Counted from the stretch's first letter, positions 1 through 8,308 are shown. The stretch is DNA of 64,000 nucleotides from Streptomyces sp. TRM70350 (GCF_019219825.1 NZ_JAHUXH010000031.1:26081-90080), one strand, 5' to 3'. The notes: generated from the sequence alone by a model not told the origin. Numbers and translations: made by a program.

Positions 1-74
1 ACCCGGTCCCAGCGGGCCGCGGCGGCGGCGAGGGTGAGGTACGGGTCGGCCGGTTCGGACGGGGGGTGCCCCAT
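1..74 (-). CDS. Partial hypothetical protein, N-terminus only
   Basis: A minus-strand reading frame opens at an ATG at 74 and runs off the left edge. The visible product begins MGHPPSEPADPYLTL and continues into an alanine-rich helix. Its ATG overlaps the TGA of the macro-domain gene (ATGA), and a good GGGGGAGGAG ribosome site lies in the end of that gene, so the two are probably translationally coupled. Only 24 codons are visible, so no function can be assigned. An ADP-ribose-linked enzyme would fit the neighbour, but that is a guess. Confidence 0.55.
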   Translation of the reverse strand, partial: MGHPPSEPADPYLTLAAAAARWDR

Positions 75-1186
75 CACTCCTCCCCCACGGAAGTCAGCAG
101 CCGTTCCAGCAGATCGGCGCGCGCATGGCGGCGTACCACGAAATGGATGTCCCAGTCGGCGCCCCGGGCGAGTTCGGCCTCGACGGCCGTCCACAGCGCG
201 CCGAAACTCTCCAGCGGGGTCAGCCCACCGCGGCCCGCGCCGAGCAGCGGCAGGCACACCGACCGCAGCGGCGGGTCGTACCGGCGGGCCTCCTCGGCGA
301 GCAGGGCGAAGACGCGGGCCACGCCCCTTGTGATGTCGGCGGGCTGTACGTCGTACTCGTTGGTCTCGGGGCGGGGTACGGCGACGGCCACGTGGTAGAT
401 GCGCCGGACGCCCTGCCCGGCCAGCGCGCCCGCGGAGGTGACGGCGACCGTGCCCGGCAGGGCCGCCCGGCCGGGAGCCCCGTGCCGGGCGGCCCATGCC
501 CCCAACTCGTCGTGGATACGGTCCTCGACGAGTCCCCCGGTGGGGTCCCTGCGCGCCCCCGCTCGGCGCAGGGTCGCGGAGACGGACGACTTGTAGGGCG
601 CGGGCAGCGCGAAGTAGGTGTTCGAGGGCGAGACGACGACGTCCATGTCGCGCAGCAGGTCCACGGAGTGGACGTGCACGGTGACGGGCACGGTACGGCG
701 GTCCACGCGGACGCGCAGCGCCCGGTGGGCGGCGGGGACGCGGTCGTACGGCGCCGGTGCGGGGGCGTCGGTCACCGGTGTGTGCCCGGCGGCCTGGACG
801 ATTTGTTCCGCGACCTGCCCGAGGACCATCAACTCGTGGTGCTTGCGGAACCGTTCGACGCTCACCCCGTACACCTGCGCGGCCCGTCGGCGCCGGTCGG
901 CGGCCGGCCAGTCCCGGGTGCCCTGGGCGAGGCCGAGGCTGTACTCGGCGGCGGTCTGCAGGGTGCCGCCGCCCATCCGGGAGACGGCGAGCCGTAACAC
1001 CTTCTCCACCGGCCCCCCAGGCAACTCGCCGTCTCCCCACGGAAGGTCACGGGCGACCTCGGCGAGCACCGGCAGGGCGAGCTCCCGCAGCCTGACGACT
1101 CCGGCTCGTCGCACCTTCCGCACCTCCGCGAGGACCACTCCGTGTTCGAGCGGGTGAGGCGGCGGCGACGGCATGACGATCAGCAT
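74..1186 (-). CDS. Macro-domain (ADP-ribose-binding-like) protein with a Streptomyces-type N-terminal helical domain
   Basis: About 370 aa. The N-terminal third (HPLEHGVVLAEVRKVRRAG onward) is a helical domain of a kind I recall in front of unrelated effector domains in actinomycete signalling proteins. The C-terminal half looks like a macro domain: a strand with VVVSPSNTYFALPAPYKSS in place of the usual NAAN loop, then the late glycine loop LPLLGAGRGGL. Macro domains bind or hydrolyse ADP-ribose and related nucleotides. The variant first loop makes catalytic activity uncertain. Start is ATG 1186 or 1174, with no clear ribosome site for either. The stop overlaps the next ATG downstream. Confidence 0.7.
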   Translation of the reverse strand: MLIVMPSPPPHPLEHGVVLAEVRKVRRAGVVRLRELALPVLAEVARDLPWGDGELPGGPVEKVLRLAVSRMGGGTLQTAAEYSLGLAQGTRDWPAADRRRRAAQVYGVSVERFRKHHELMVLGQVAEQIVQAAGHTPVTDAPAPAPYDRVPAAHRALRVRVDRRTVPVTVHVHSVDLLRDMDVVVSPSNTYFALPAPYKSSVSATLRRAGARRDPTGGLVEDRIHDELGAWAARHGAPGRAALPGTVAVTSAGALAGQGVRRIYHVAVAVPRPETNEYDVQPADITRGVARVFALLAEEARRYDPPLRSVCLPLLGAGRGGLTPLESFGALWTAVEAELARGADWDIHFVVRRHARADLLERLLTSVGEE

Positions 1187-1264
1187 CGCACCGGCCCGCG
1201 GCCGCTCACAAGCCCGTTCCGCCCTTCCATTGCAGCGCACGGCCCGGTCGCGAACGGGGCGGAA

Positions 1265-1860
1265 TCAGGGCGCCTCCGGGTCCGGCCCCCTCACATCCCG
1301 AGCCTCGAAGTAGGCGTTTTGGAGCTCTCTCCCGCGTACGAGACCCGCCTGATCGATGTTGCGACTGGCGTTGAAGTCAGCATTGCCGGTCCAGCCACAC
1401 TCTGGATTACGGCATACGAACCGCGCCTGGCACTCACGACTGCCAGGCGTGACGACTCCGCACTCGGACAGCGCAGCGCCGTGCCAGGCGCGGACACTCG
1501 TTACCGTCGGACAGGGCGAGAGGAACGGCGGTACCTCGATCAATTCCGACGTGTGAATTGGCTCCGTCCCTGCGCTTCGGCACCAACACCTCGCGCGCCG
1601 TGCGGGACACGATGTGCCAGCCGAGCGCGTCCTTGATCAGACGGGCCCCGGTGATCCGACCCGACGGGCCACCTTTGGTCGCGCCGGGTAGATCCCGCGT
1701 CCAACGGAACCGCACTCGCCCGAGCTTCGGAATGTTCACCATCCCCCAGCGTCGGTGCACCCGGGCGACGATACGACTTCAGTACCGCCTGCGCCGCTTG
1801 CGCAGGCGGTCGTGCAAGCCAGTCGACGTGGGCACGCGCCCATCGGATGGGACTGTCCAC
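1265..1860 (-). pseudogene. Decayed TnpB (IS605/IS607-type OrfB) remnant
   Basis: Pieces of a TnpB RNA-guided nuclease are visible in different minus-strand frames. An N-proximal piece near 1640-1760 reads RRWGMVNIPKLGRVRFRW. The RuvC-I strand HVGIDRGTAVPLALSDG is near 1500-1550. The C-terminal zinc-finger/RuvC-III piece (CRNPECGWTGNADFNASRNI) is near 1330-1390, in another frame. The region between RuvC-I and the zinc finger is far too short, so the middle of the nuclease is deleted as well as frameshifted. No intact TnpA or element ends were found, so this is an immobile relic. Confidence 0.8.
1784..1810. repeat. 11-bp perfect hairpin within/next to the TnpB relic
   Basis: ACCGCCTGCGC (1784-1794) and its exact reverse complement (1800-1810) are separated by 5 nt (CGCTT). 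It lies at the upstream end of the TnpB relic. It could be an old transposon-end structure, or a by-product of an Arg-rich coding stretch. There is no U-tract. Confidence 0.6.
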
Positions 1861-1899
1861 GCAGGAAAGGGGAGGTCGGCTGGTTCGATTCCCGATCAA

Positions 1900-2310
1900 T
1901 CAGCCGAGTACTGCGAGGGCATCGATCTCGATCAGCAAGCCCTTGGGGAGACCGACGTACACCGTCGTGCGGGCGGGCGGAGCCTGGCTGAGCCCCTGCT
2001 CCTCAAAATACTGGTCATAGACCTCGTTCATCTCGGCGAAGTGGTCCACGTCCGTCAGATACACGCGGATCATCATCACGTCGTCCCAGGTGGCCCCGCC
2101 CTCCTGAAGGATCGCCCGGACGTTGGCGAGGGTCTGGAGGGTCTGCTCACGCAGGGTCGGACCGGCCGGTGTCGGGGGCTGCCCCTCGACCGCGGGCAGG
2201 AAGCCGACCTGTCCGGCGACCTGGAGGATGTTGCCCTTCTTCACGCCGTGGGAGAACTTCGCGGGCGGGGTGGTGTGGGTCTTGGGGGTGAGGGCGGTCT
2301 TCTCGGTCAT
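1900..2310 (-). CDS. RidA (YjgF/UK114) family enamine/imine deaminase
   Basis: 136 aa, the usual RidA size. The family hydrolyses reactive enamines and imines such as 2-aminoacrylate, released by PLP-dependent dehydratases, to 2-ketoacids in the cytoplasm. The sequence shows the expected FSHGVKKGNILQVAGQVGF strand, a central block with Q-T-L-x-N-V-R-A-I-L, and the terminal EIDALAVL strand. ATG 2310 overlaps the IclR stop (ATGA), so it is the last gene of the kinase-IclR-RidA operon. The divergent D-serine-dehydratase-like gene is a plausible source of its substrate. The catalytic Arg of the RidA subgroup appears present (PARTTVYVG). Confidence 0.9.
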   Translation of the reverse strand: MTEKTALTPKTHTTPPAKFSHGVKKGNILQVAGQVGFLPAVEGQPPTPAGPTLREQTLQTLANVRAILQEGGATWDDVMMIRVYLTDVDHFAEMNEVYDQYFEEQGLSQAPPARTTVYVGLPKGLLIEIDALAVLG

Positions 2311-3068
2311 GCCGGCTCTTTCCTCGGAGTTCTGCCGGAGTACTCGCCGCTGATGGCGTCCGCCGTGCGGCGGACCAGCGGGAGCAGGGTGAGGAGTTCC
2401 TCGCCGGTGACGACGACGGTGGGCGCGGACACCGACATCGCGGCGACGACCCGGCCGTCGGCGCCGCGGATCGGTGCGGCGACGCAGTTGATGGACTCCT
2501 CGTGGCCACCGAGGTCGGTGGCCCAGCCCTGTTCGCGCACCGTGGCCAGCTCCCTGAGGAAGGCCTCGGCGTTCGGTGCCGAACGGGACGTGTACATGGG
2601 GTAGTCGAGCTTCTCCGCGAGGGCGCGGCGCTCGTGCTCGGGGAGGTCGGCGAGGAGGAGCTTCGCCACGGCGGCGACCGTGATGGCCACCGGCTTCCCG
2701 ATCCGCGAGTACATCCGCACGGGGTAGCGGCTCTCCACCTTGTCGATGTAGAGCACCTCGTTCTCCTCGTACACCGCGAGGTGCACGGTGTGTCCGCACT
2801 GCTCGTTCAGCCGTACGAGGTGGGGGTGGGCGATCTCGCGGATGTCGAGGTTCTCCATCGCCTCCTGGGCGAGCGCGAAGAGGCGGGCGCCGAGGCGGTA
2901 GCGCTGGTCGGACTGGCGGTAGACGAAGCCGTGCTCGTGCAGGGTGCGCAGGAGGCGGAGCGCGGTGGACTTGTGCACGCCGAGGCGGTCGGCGACCTGT
3001 CCCAGGTCGGCGGGGCCCTCGGCGAGCAGCGGCAGGATGCTCAACGCGCGGTCGACGGTCTGACTCAT
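2307..3068 (-). CDS. IclR-family transcriptional regulator
   Basis: 253 aa with the IclR plan. An N-terminal winged helix-turn-helix (about residues 5-65, with DLGQVADRLGVHKSTALRLL as the HTH) is followed by an effector-binding GAF-like domain (residues 75-245). It overlaps the kinase gene upstream and the RidA gene downstream by 4 nt each, so the three genes form one transcription unit. It probably represses or activates the divergent catabolic genes. A cluster of TTGC/GCAA dyads in the intergenic region is the natural operator. Ligand unknown. Confidence 0.92.
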   Translation of the reverse strand: MSQTVDRALSILPLLAEGPADLGQVADRLGVHKSTALRLLRTLHEHGFVYRQSDQRYRLGARLFALAQEAMENLDIREIAHPHLVRLNEQCGHTVHLAVYEENEVLYIDKVESRYPVRMYSRIGKPVAITVAAVAKLLLADLPEHERRALAEKLDYPMYTSRSAPNAEAFLRELATVREQGWATDLGGHEESINCVAAPIRGADGRVVAAMSVSAPTVVVTGEELLTLLPLVRRTADAISGEYSGRTPRKEPA

Positions 3069-4156
3069 GGCGTACGTACCTCCTCCGGGGCCCGGTCAAC
3101 GGCGTGCGTCCAGCCGGGGCCGAGTCGAAGTCTCCCCCAGGCGTCGTCGTCCAGGGCGGCCAGCCGGTCGGCGTGGTCGCGGGAGGGAGGGGTGGCGAGG
3201 TCGCCGGGGACGGTGAGGGCGGCTGCGGCCATGAGGTGGCCGTGCCGGAGGCGGTCCCTGAGGGGCAGGCCGCGCAACGTCCCGGAGAGAAACCCCGCGG
3301 CGAAGGCATCGCCCGCACCGACGGGGGCGACGACGCTGACGTAAGGGGCACGTTCGACGACGCGGCCCGGCCGTGCCGACCCCAGGGGCGCGGGGAACTG
3401 CGCGACCGGCTCACCACGACCCGCAGCCGGACGACCACCGCGCCCCGGCCGCCGCTCGAACACCGTCGCCCCCTCGGCACCCTGTTTCACCACCAGCGTC
3501 CCCGGCTCGGGCAGCAGCTCCCGAATCGTCTCGGGCCCTCCCGTCACCCCCCAGGCCTCCTCGGCCTCGTCCTCCCCCAAGAACACGATGTCCGCGTCCC
3601 GCGCCAGCTCCAGCAGGATCGGGGCCCCGTCGGCCTCCCGCCACAGCTCCTGCCGGTGGTTGACGTCGAACGACACCAGCGGGCGCCCGGCGGCCGGAGC
3701 GGTCAGCTCGCGCAGCAGCGCCAGGCAGTCCTCCGACAGCGCCGCCGTGATCCCCGACAGATGCAGGACCCGCGCCGCCCGCGCCGCACCCATCTCCACG
3801 TTCCCCACGCCCATCGCCGACGCCGCCGACCCCGCCCGGTAGTACGCCACCTCGTGACCGTCACCGGCTCGGTCCCCCGCCGTGCGGAAGTACACGCCCG
3901 TCGGGCGTGCCGGGTCACGGCGGACGGACGACACGTCGACGCCGTACGCCCCGATCGCCTCGACGAGATGGTCCCCGAACCCGTCGGCGCCGACGCGGCT
4001 GACCCACCGCACGGAATGCCCAGCGGCAGCGAGCACGCACGCCACGTTGGACTCCGCCCCGCCGATGCCCCGCTCGAAGGACGGAACGTCGGCGAGGCGG
4101 CCCGGGCGGGAGGGCAGGAACGTGACCATGGACTCGCCGAGCGCGACGACGTCCAC
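3065..4156 (-). CDS. PfkB/ribokinase-family sugar kinase (2-keto-3-deoxygluconate kinase-like)
   Basis: 363 aa, longer than the usual 310-330. The N-terminal glycine motif (GGAESNVACVLAAAG, about residues 33-47) and the PfkB signature with the catalytic Asp (VAPVGAGDAFAAGF, Asp about 283) are intact. Closest in style to 2-keto-3-deoxygluconate kinases, but substrate cannot be fixed by eye. Residues about 238-266 are an Arg/Gly/Pro-rich insertion just before the anion-hole motif. It is encoded by a copy of an interspersed DNA repeat (3384-3405 core) inserted in frame. First gene of the operon with iclR and ridA, divergent from the PLP enzyme. Confidence 0.88.
   Translation of the reverse strand: MDVVALGESMVTFLPSRPGRLADVPSFERGIGGAESNVACVLAAAGHSVRWVSRVGADGFGDHLVEAIGAYGVDVSSVRRDPARPTGVYFRTAGDRAGDGHEVAYYRAGSAASAMGVGNVEMGAARAARVLHLSGITAALSEDCLALLRELTAPAAGRPLVSFDVNHRQELWREADGAPILLELARDADIVFLGEDEAEEAWGVTGGPETIRELLPEPGTLVVKQGAEGATVFERRPGRGGRPAAGRGEPVAQFPAPLGSARPGRVVERAPYVSVVAPVGAGDAFAAGFLSGTLRGLPLRDRLRHGHLMAAAALTVPGDLATPPSRDHADRLAALDDDAWGRLRLGPGWTHAVDRAPEEVRTP
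3384..3405. repeat. Interspersed repeat core, copy 1, inside the sugar-kinase gene
   Basis: A 22-nt block containing GGGGCGCGGGGAACTGCGCG is identical to an intergenic block at 17056-17077. I recall this motif as a frequent intergenic repeat in Streptomyces genomes. Here it lies inside a coding sequence and keeps the frame (read as AQFPAPLG on the minus strand). Confidence 0.85.
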
Positions 4157-4284
4157 GACGTCGGGGGCGGTGCGAAGGGCGGTGGCGGTCAGGATGGTCA
4201 GGACTCCTCGGTCGGCGTCGCGGGTCGTGCCGGCTCCGTTGACCCCGCGTTGGCCGAGATGTTAGACAGCAGCAAGCGACATAC

Positions 4285-4341
4285 GCAATGGGCGTTGCAG
4301 AATGCGCAACGCAGCCCAACGCGGCGCAACACGGCGCAACA
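4285..4341. promoter_or_regulatory. Operator cluster between divergent catabolic operons
   Basis: The 4157-4371 gap holds a perfect 7-bp inverted repeat GCGTTGC (4292-4298) / GCAACGC (4306-4312) with a 7-nt spacer. An overlapping GCAA/TTGC half-site begins at 4285, and two tandem copies of CGGCGCAACA lie at 4322-4331 and 4332-4341. IclR proteins bind short palindromes between divergent genes, so this is the likely target of the IclR protein encoded at 2307-3068. The right-hand repeats lie 30-50 nt before the plus-strand start. Confidence 0.6.
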
Positions 4342-4371
4342 CAGTGCGACGCACCAGATCAGGGAGGCTCC

Positions 4372-5664
4372 ATGGCCGTCGAACCCGGCTCCACGCCCGC
4401 CACCGAAGCGCTCGCCCGCCTCACCGAGGAACGCGTCGACCACCGCTTCAGGGGCCTCCCGCCCGACGCCGACGGCCTGACCGTCGCGGAACTCGCCGCC
4501 CAGCGCCGCAACCTCTTCACCGACGGCTTCACCACCCCGGTGCTCGCCCTCTCCGCCGAGCGTCTGGAACACAACCTGCGGCTCATGGCGACGTACGCCA
4601 CCCGCCACGGCCTCGCCTTCGCCCCGCACGGCAAGACGACCATGGCCCCGCAGCTCTTCCGGCGGCAGATCGAGCACGGCGCCTGGGGCATCACCCTCGC
4701 GGTGCCGCACCAGGTGCGGGTGGCGCGGGCGTTCGGGACTCAGCGGATCTTCCTCGCGAACGAGCTGGTGGACGCCGCGGCCCTGCGCTGGATCGCGGGC
4801 GAGCTGGCCACCGACCCCTCCTTCGAGTTCGTCTGTTACGTCGACTCCGTGCGCGGCGTCGAACTGATGCACGCGGCCCTGCGCGGCGGCACGGCACGCC
4901 CCCTGGACGTCGTCGTCGAACTCGCCGCCGGTGAAGGCGCCCGCACCGGCGTCCGTACGGAGGCCGAGTGCGCGGCGATCGCCGACGCGGTGGCCGCCGC
5001 ACCCACCCTGCGCCTGGCCGGCGTCGCGGGCTACGAGGGCGAGGTGCCCGAGGCCGACCCCGAGCGCGTGCACGCGTGGCTGCGCCGTCTGGTGGCGCTG
5101 GCGGTGGACTTCGACAAGGCGGGGCGGTTCCAGGGCCTGGACGAGATCGTCGTCAGCGCGGGCGGCAGTGCGTGGTTCGACGCGGTCGCGGACGTGTTCG
5201 CGGACATCCCCGGACTCAGCGCCCCCGTACTGAAGTTGCTCCGCTCCGGCGCGTACGTCTCGCACGACGACGGCCACTACCGCAGGCTGACCCCCTTCAA
5301 CCGGGTCTCGGAGGAGGGCGCCCTGGAGCCCGCGTTCCGGCTGTGGGCGCAGGTGGTGTCGCGGCCGACGCGGGAGCAGGCCTTCGTCAACGCGGGCAAG
5401 CGGGACGCCGCGTACGACCTGGACCTGCCCTTCGCGCAGGTCGTCCGCCGGGGCGGCACCCAGCGCCCCGCGACCGGCGTCGAGGTCACCGCACTCTCCG
5501 ACCAGCACGCCTGGCTGCGCACCACCCCCGAGGCGGACCTTGAGGTCGGGGACTGGCTCGGCATGGGGCTGTCCCACCCCTGCACGTCGTTCGACAAGTG
5601 GCAGCTGATCCCGGTGGCCGAGGCGGACGGCACGGTCGTCGACTACATCCGTACGTTCTTCTAG
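4372..5664 (+). CDS. Fold-III PLP amino-acid deaminase (D-serine dehydratase / D-threonine aldolase-like)
   Basis: 430 aa. ATG 4372 is chosen because AGGGAGG lies 5 nt upstream; an earlier in-frame ATG at 4288 would run through the operators. An alanine-racemase-type TIM barrel carries the PLP lysine in FAPHGKTTMAP (Lys88). The C-terminal beta domain ends with GLSHPCTSFDKW, whose His402 and Cys404 match the zinc pair of DSD1-type D-serine dehydratases. Expected chemistry is PLP- and metal-dependent deamination of a D-amino acid through an enamine. It is followed after 10 nt by an N-acyl-D-amino-acid deacylase, which would supply free D-amino acids, and is divergent from a RidA gene. Confidence 0.85.
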   Translation: MAVEPGSTPATEALARLTEERVDHRFRGLPPDADGLTVAELAAQRRNLFTDGFTTPVLALSAERLEHNLRLMATYATRHGLAFAPHGKTTMAPQLFRRQIEHGAWGITLAVPHQVRVARAFGTQRIFLANELVDAAALRWIAGELATDPSFEFVCYVDSVRGVELMHAALRGGTARPLDVVVELAAGEGARTGVRTEAECAAIADAVAAAPTLRLAGVAGYEGEVPEADPERVHAWLRRLVALAVDFDKAGRFQGLDEIVVSAGGSAWFDAVADVFADIPGLSAPVLKLLRSGAYVSHDDGHYRRLTPFNRVSEEGALEPAFRLWAQVVSRPTREQAFVNAGKRDAAYDLDLPFAQVVRRGGTQRPATGVEVTALSDQHAWLRTTPEADLEVGDWLGMGLSHPCTSFDKWQLIPVAEADGTVVDYIRTFF

Positions 5665-5674
5665 GAGCCCCGGC

Positions 5675-7285
5675 ATGGCAGACCTCGTCATCCGTGACGC
5701 GGACGTCGTCGACGGCACCGGCGCCCCCGCGTACCGCGCCGACGTGGTGGTGGACGCGGGCCGGATCGTGTCGATCGTCCGGGAGGCAGCGGCGGCGGGC
5801 TGTCAACGGCCCGGCGCGACGAGGGAGCTGGACGCGGAGGGCCTCGCCCTGTCCCCCGGCTTCATCGACATGCACGCGCACAGCGACCTCGCCCTCCTGC
5901 GCGACCCCGACCACAGCGCGAAGGCCGCGCAGGGCGTGACGCTCGAAGTCATCGGCCAGGACGGGCTGTCGTACGCCCCCGTCGACGACCGCACCCTCGC
6001 CGAGGTCCGCCGTGCCATCACCGGCTGGAACGGGCACGGCGACGACATCGACGTCGACTGGCGGTCGGTGGGCGAGTATCTGGACCGGCTGGACCGAGGC
6101 ATCGCGGTCAACGCGGCCTACCTCGTCCCCCAGGGGACGGTCCGCGCGCTGGCCGTCGGCGGGGAGGACCGGGAGGCCACGCCGAAGGAGCTGGACCGGA
6201 TGCGGCAGCTCGTGGCGGAGGGCCTGGAGCAGGGGGCGGTCGGGATGTCGTCCGGGCTCACCTACACGCCCGGCATGTACGCCAAGGACGCCGAGCTGAC
6301 GGAGCTGTGCCGGGTGGTGGCGCGGTACGGCGGCTACTACTGCCCGCACCACCGCTCGTACGGGGCCGGGGCCCTGCGGGCGTACGCGGAGATGGTCGCC
6401 CTGACGCGGGAGGCCGGCTGCCCCCTGCACCTCGCGCACGCCACGATGAACTTCGGCGTCAACAAGGGCCGCGCGCCCGAGCTGCTGTCCCTGCTGGACG
6501 ACGCCCTCGCGGCCGGGGCGGACATCAGCCTGGACACGTACCCCTACACGCCCGGCTGTACGACCCTGGTGGCGCTGCTGCCGAGCTGGGCGAACGAGGG
6601 CGGCCCGGAGGAGACCCTGCGGCGGCTGACGGACGACGGGACCGCCGAGCGGATCCGCCACGACCTGGAGGTGGTCGGCGCGGACGGCTGTCACGGCGTA
6701 CCGGTCGAGTGGGACACGATCGAGATCTCCGGCGTGACCGAACCGGCCCTTCAGGCGTATGTCGGCCGGACGGTCGAGGACTCGGCGGCCCTGCGCGGCG
6801 AGGCGCCCTGGGTCACCGCCCGCCGTCTGCTGGTCGAGGACCGGCTCGGGCCGACGATCCTCCAGCACGTCGGCCACGAGGAGAACGTCCGGGCGATCAT
6901 GCGGCACCGGGTGCACACCGGCGGCTCGGACGGCATCCTCCAGGGCGCCAAGCCGCACCCGCGCGCGTACGGCACGTTCCCGCACTATCTCGGCCGGTAC
7001 GTGCGGGAGCTGGGGGTGCTGTCGCTGGAGGAGTGCGTGGCCCGTCTGACCGGGCGCCCGGCGGCCCGGCTGCGACTGCCGGACCGGGGCGTGGTCCGCG
7101 AGGGGTACCGGGCCGACCTGGTGCTCTTCGACCCGGCCACGGTCGCGGCGGGCGCCACCTTCGACCAGCCGCGCACGCTCCCGACGGGCATCCCGTATGT
7201 GCTGATCGACGGCCGGTTCGTGATCGAGGACGGCCGCCGGACGGACGTCCTGGCGGGGCGGGCGGTCCGCAGGGCGCCGATGTGA
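5675..7285 (+). CDS. N-acyl-D-amino-acid deacylase (D-aminoacylase), amidohydrolase superfamily
   Basis: 536 aa. Starts with the family strand MADLVIRDADVVDGTG and has the metal-binding HxH of amidohydrolases in FIDMHAHSD (His67, His69). Further His ligands occur in CPLHLAHATMN, and the catalytic Asp region is TGGSDGILQGAKPHPRAYG. It hydrolyses N-acyl-D-amino acids to the D-amino acid and a fatty acid or acetate. AGGAG lies 8 nt before the ATG, and the gene follows the PLP deaminase by 10 nt. Together they make a two-step route: deacylate, then deaminate. Confidence 0.92.
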   Translation: MADLVIRDADVVDGTGAPAYRADVVVDAGRIVSIVREAAAAGCQRPGATRELDAEGLALSPGFIDMHAHSDLALLRDPDHSAKAAQGVTLEVIGQDGLSYAPVDDRTLAEVRRAITGWNGHGDDIDVDWRSVGEYLDRLDRGIAVNAAYLVPQGTVRALAVGGEDREATPKELDRMRQLVAEGLEQGAVGMSSGLTYTPGMYAKDAELTELCRVVARYGGYYCPHHRSYGAGALRAYAEMVALTREAGCPLHLAHATMNFGVNKGRAPELLSLLDDALAAGADISLDTYPYTPGCTTLVALLPSWANEGGPEETLRRLTDDGTAERIRHDLEVVGADGCHGVPVEWDTIEISGVTEPALQAYVGRTVEDSAALRGEAPWVTARRLLVEDRLGPTILQHVGHEENVRAIMRHRVHTGGSDGILQGAKPHPRAYGTFPHYLGRYVRELGVLSLEECVARLTGRPAARLRLPDRGVVREGYRADLVLFDPATVAAGATFDQPRTLPTGIPYVLIDGRFVIEDGRRTDVLAGRAVRRAPM

Positions 7286-7303
7286 TCGCCCGCCGCGGCT
7301 GAG

Positions 7304-8143
7304 TCACGGCTTGGGCAGGGTGCACCCGCTCGCGTACAGGTCGAGCTTGTTGTCGAGGCCGAAACAGGCGGCGAGCTGATACGTCTGCTGGGCGTAGTTG
7401 ATGCCCTGGCGGACGGTGACGTTGCCGTTGGCGTCGACCTCGCAAGGATTGTTCAGCGTGCAGCGCTGCCCGTCCTCGTTGCCGGTGTTGTTGACGGCGA
7501 CGACGCGGCCGGTGGACCGGTCGACGACCGGGGAGCCCGAGGTGCCGCCGATGGTGTTGCAGGCGGAGGTGTACCGGACGGAGTCCTTCCAGGTCCAGTC
7601 GCCCTCCTTCAGCCGGTGGGCGAAGCCGTCGATCGAGCAGGTGTAGATCCGCTTCCAGTACCCGGAGACGACACTGATGGCGGTGCCCGCCGTCGGGCGG
7701 GTGTCGTTGAGGGTGAGCGCGTCGATGCCGTAGGAGCCGCGGATCTGCGCGTAGGTGCGGGTGAGCTGGTAGACCGCGACGTCCGTGTCGGTCATCGTGG
7801 AGTACGCGATCTTGCTGGCGCGCAGAGTGGCGACGCGGGTCCCGGCGGAGTTCAGCAGCCCGAAGGAGCGGGTGGAGGGCTGGTCGACGATGACCTCGCC
7901 GGGCTCCGGGAAGCCGCTCTCCAGGCAGTGCCCGTTGCTCAGCACGAGCGCGGGGTCGTCGTCGGCGGAGTCCGGCATCCGGATCACGGAGCCGGAGCAG
8001 TTGCTGAGCGCGACGGTACCGGCGAAGTCGACGGCCTGGATCGCGGGCGCGGCCTCCGTGTCCGGGGTGGCGGCGACCGCGGGGGCCGCACCTGCCCCGG
8101 TTATCAAGAGGGCGGCGAGTGCGGCCAGGAGAGGTTTGTTCAT
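7304..8143 (-). CDS. Secreted trypsin-like serine protease
   Basis: 279 aa with a classical signal peptide (MNKPLLAALAALLITGAGAA, cleavage near AVAA). The chymotrypsin-fold triad is visible: His in LSNGHC, Asp in DTDVAVYQL, and the nucleophile Ser in GGTSGSPVV. Several Cys residues suggest disulfides in the mature extracellular enzyme. Physiological substrate unknown. It converges with the deacylase gene (18 nt gap) and is transcribed alone. GAGGGG precedes the ATG. Confidence 0.92.
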   Translation of the reverse strand: MNKPLLAALAALLITGAGAAPAVAATPDTEAAPAIQAVDFAGTVALSNCSGSVIRMPDSADDDPALVLSNGHCLESGFPEPGEVIVDQPSTRSFGLLNSAGTRVATLRASKIAYSTMTDTDVAVYQLTRTYAQIRGSYGIDALTLNDTRPTAGTAISVVSGYWKRIYTCSIDGFAHRLKEGDWTWKDSVRYTSACNTIGGTSGSPVVDRSTGRVVAVNNTGNEDGQRCTLNNPCEVDANGNVTVRQGINYAQQTYQLAACFGLDNKLDLYASGCTLPKP

Positions 8144-8263
8144 GTGGGGGTCCCCTCTTCATGACGGGAGCGACCGGAGGTCGTCCGGTCGCCCGCTGTC
8201 TTGTCATGCACATTGTTGGTGCAGAGATGCGAGGGGACAAGAAGGCGTACAGGCCCTCGGGGA

Positions 8264-8293
8264 CGTGTCTTCGCGTGTCTTCGCGTGTCTTCG
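8264..8293. repeat. Three tandem copies of CGTGTCTTCG
   Basis: Three perfect 10-bp direct repeats lie upstream of the protease gene and just after the stop of the next minus-strand gene. One helical turn per unit would suit a cooperative DNA-binding site, but replication slippage is the simpler reading. Confidence 0.85.
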
Positions 8294-8308
8294 CGCGTGC
8301 GACGGGGG

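Noticed and set aside
1875..1912. GGTTCGATTCC, like the T-loop of a tRNA, just after RidA
   Set aside because: No acceptor, D or anticodon arms can be built around it, and the T-stem does not pair.
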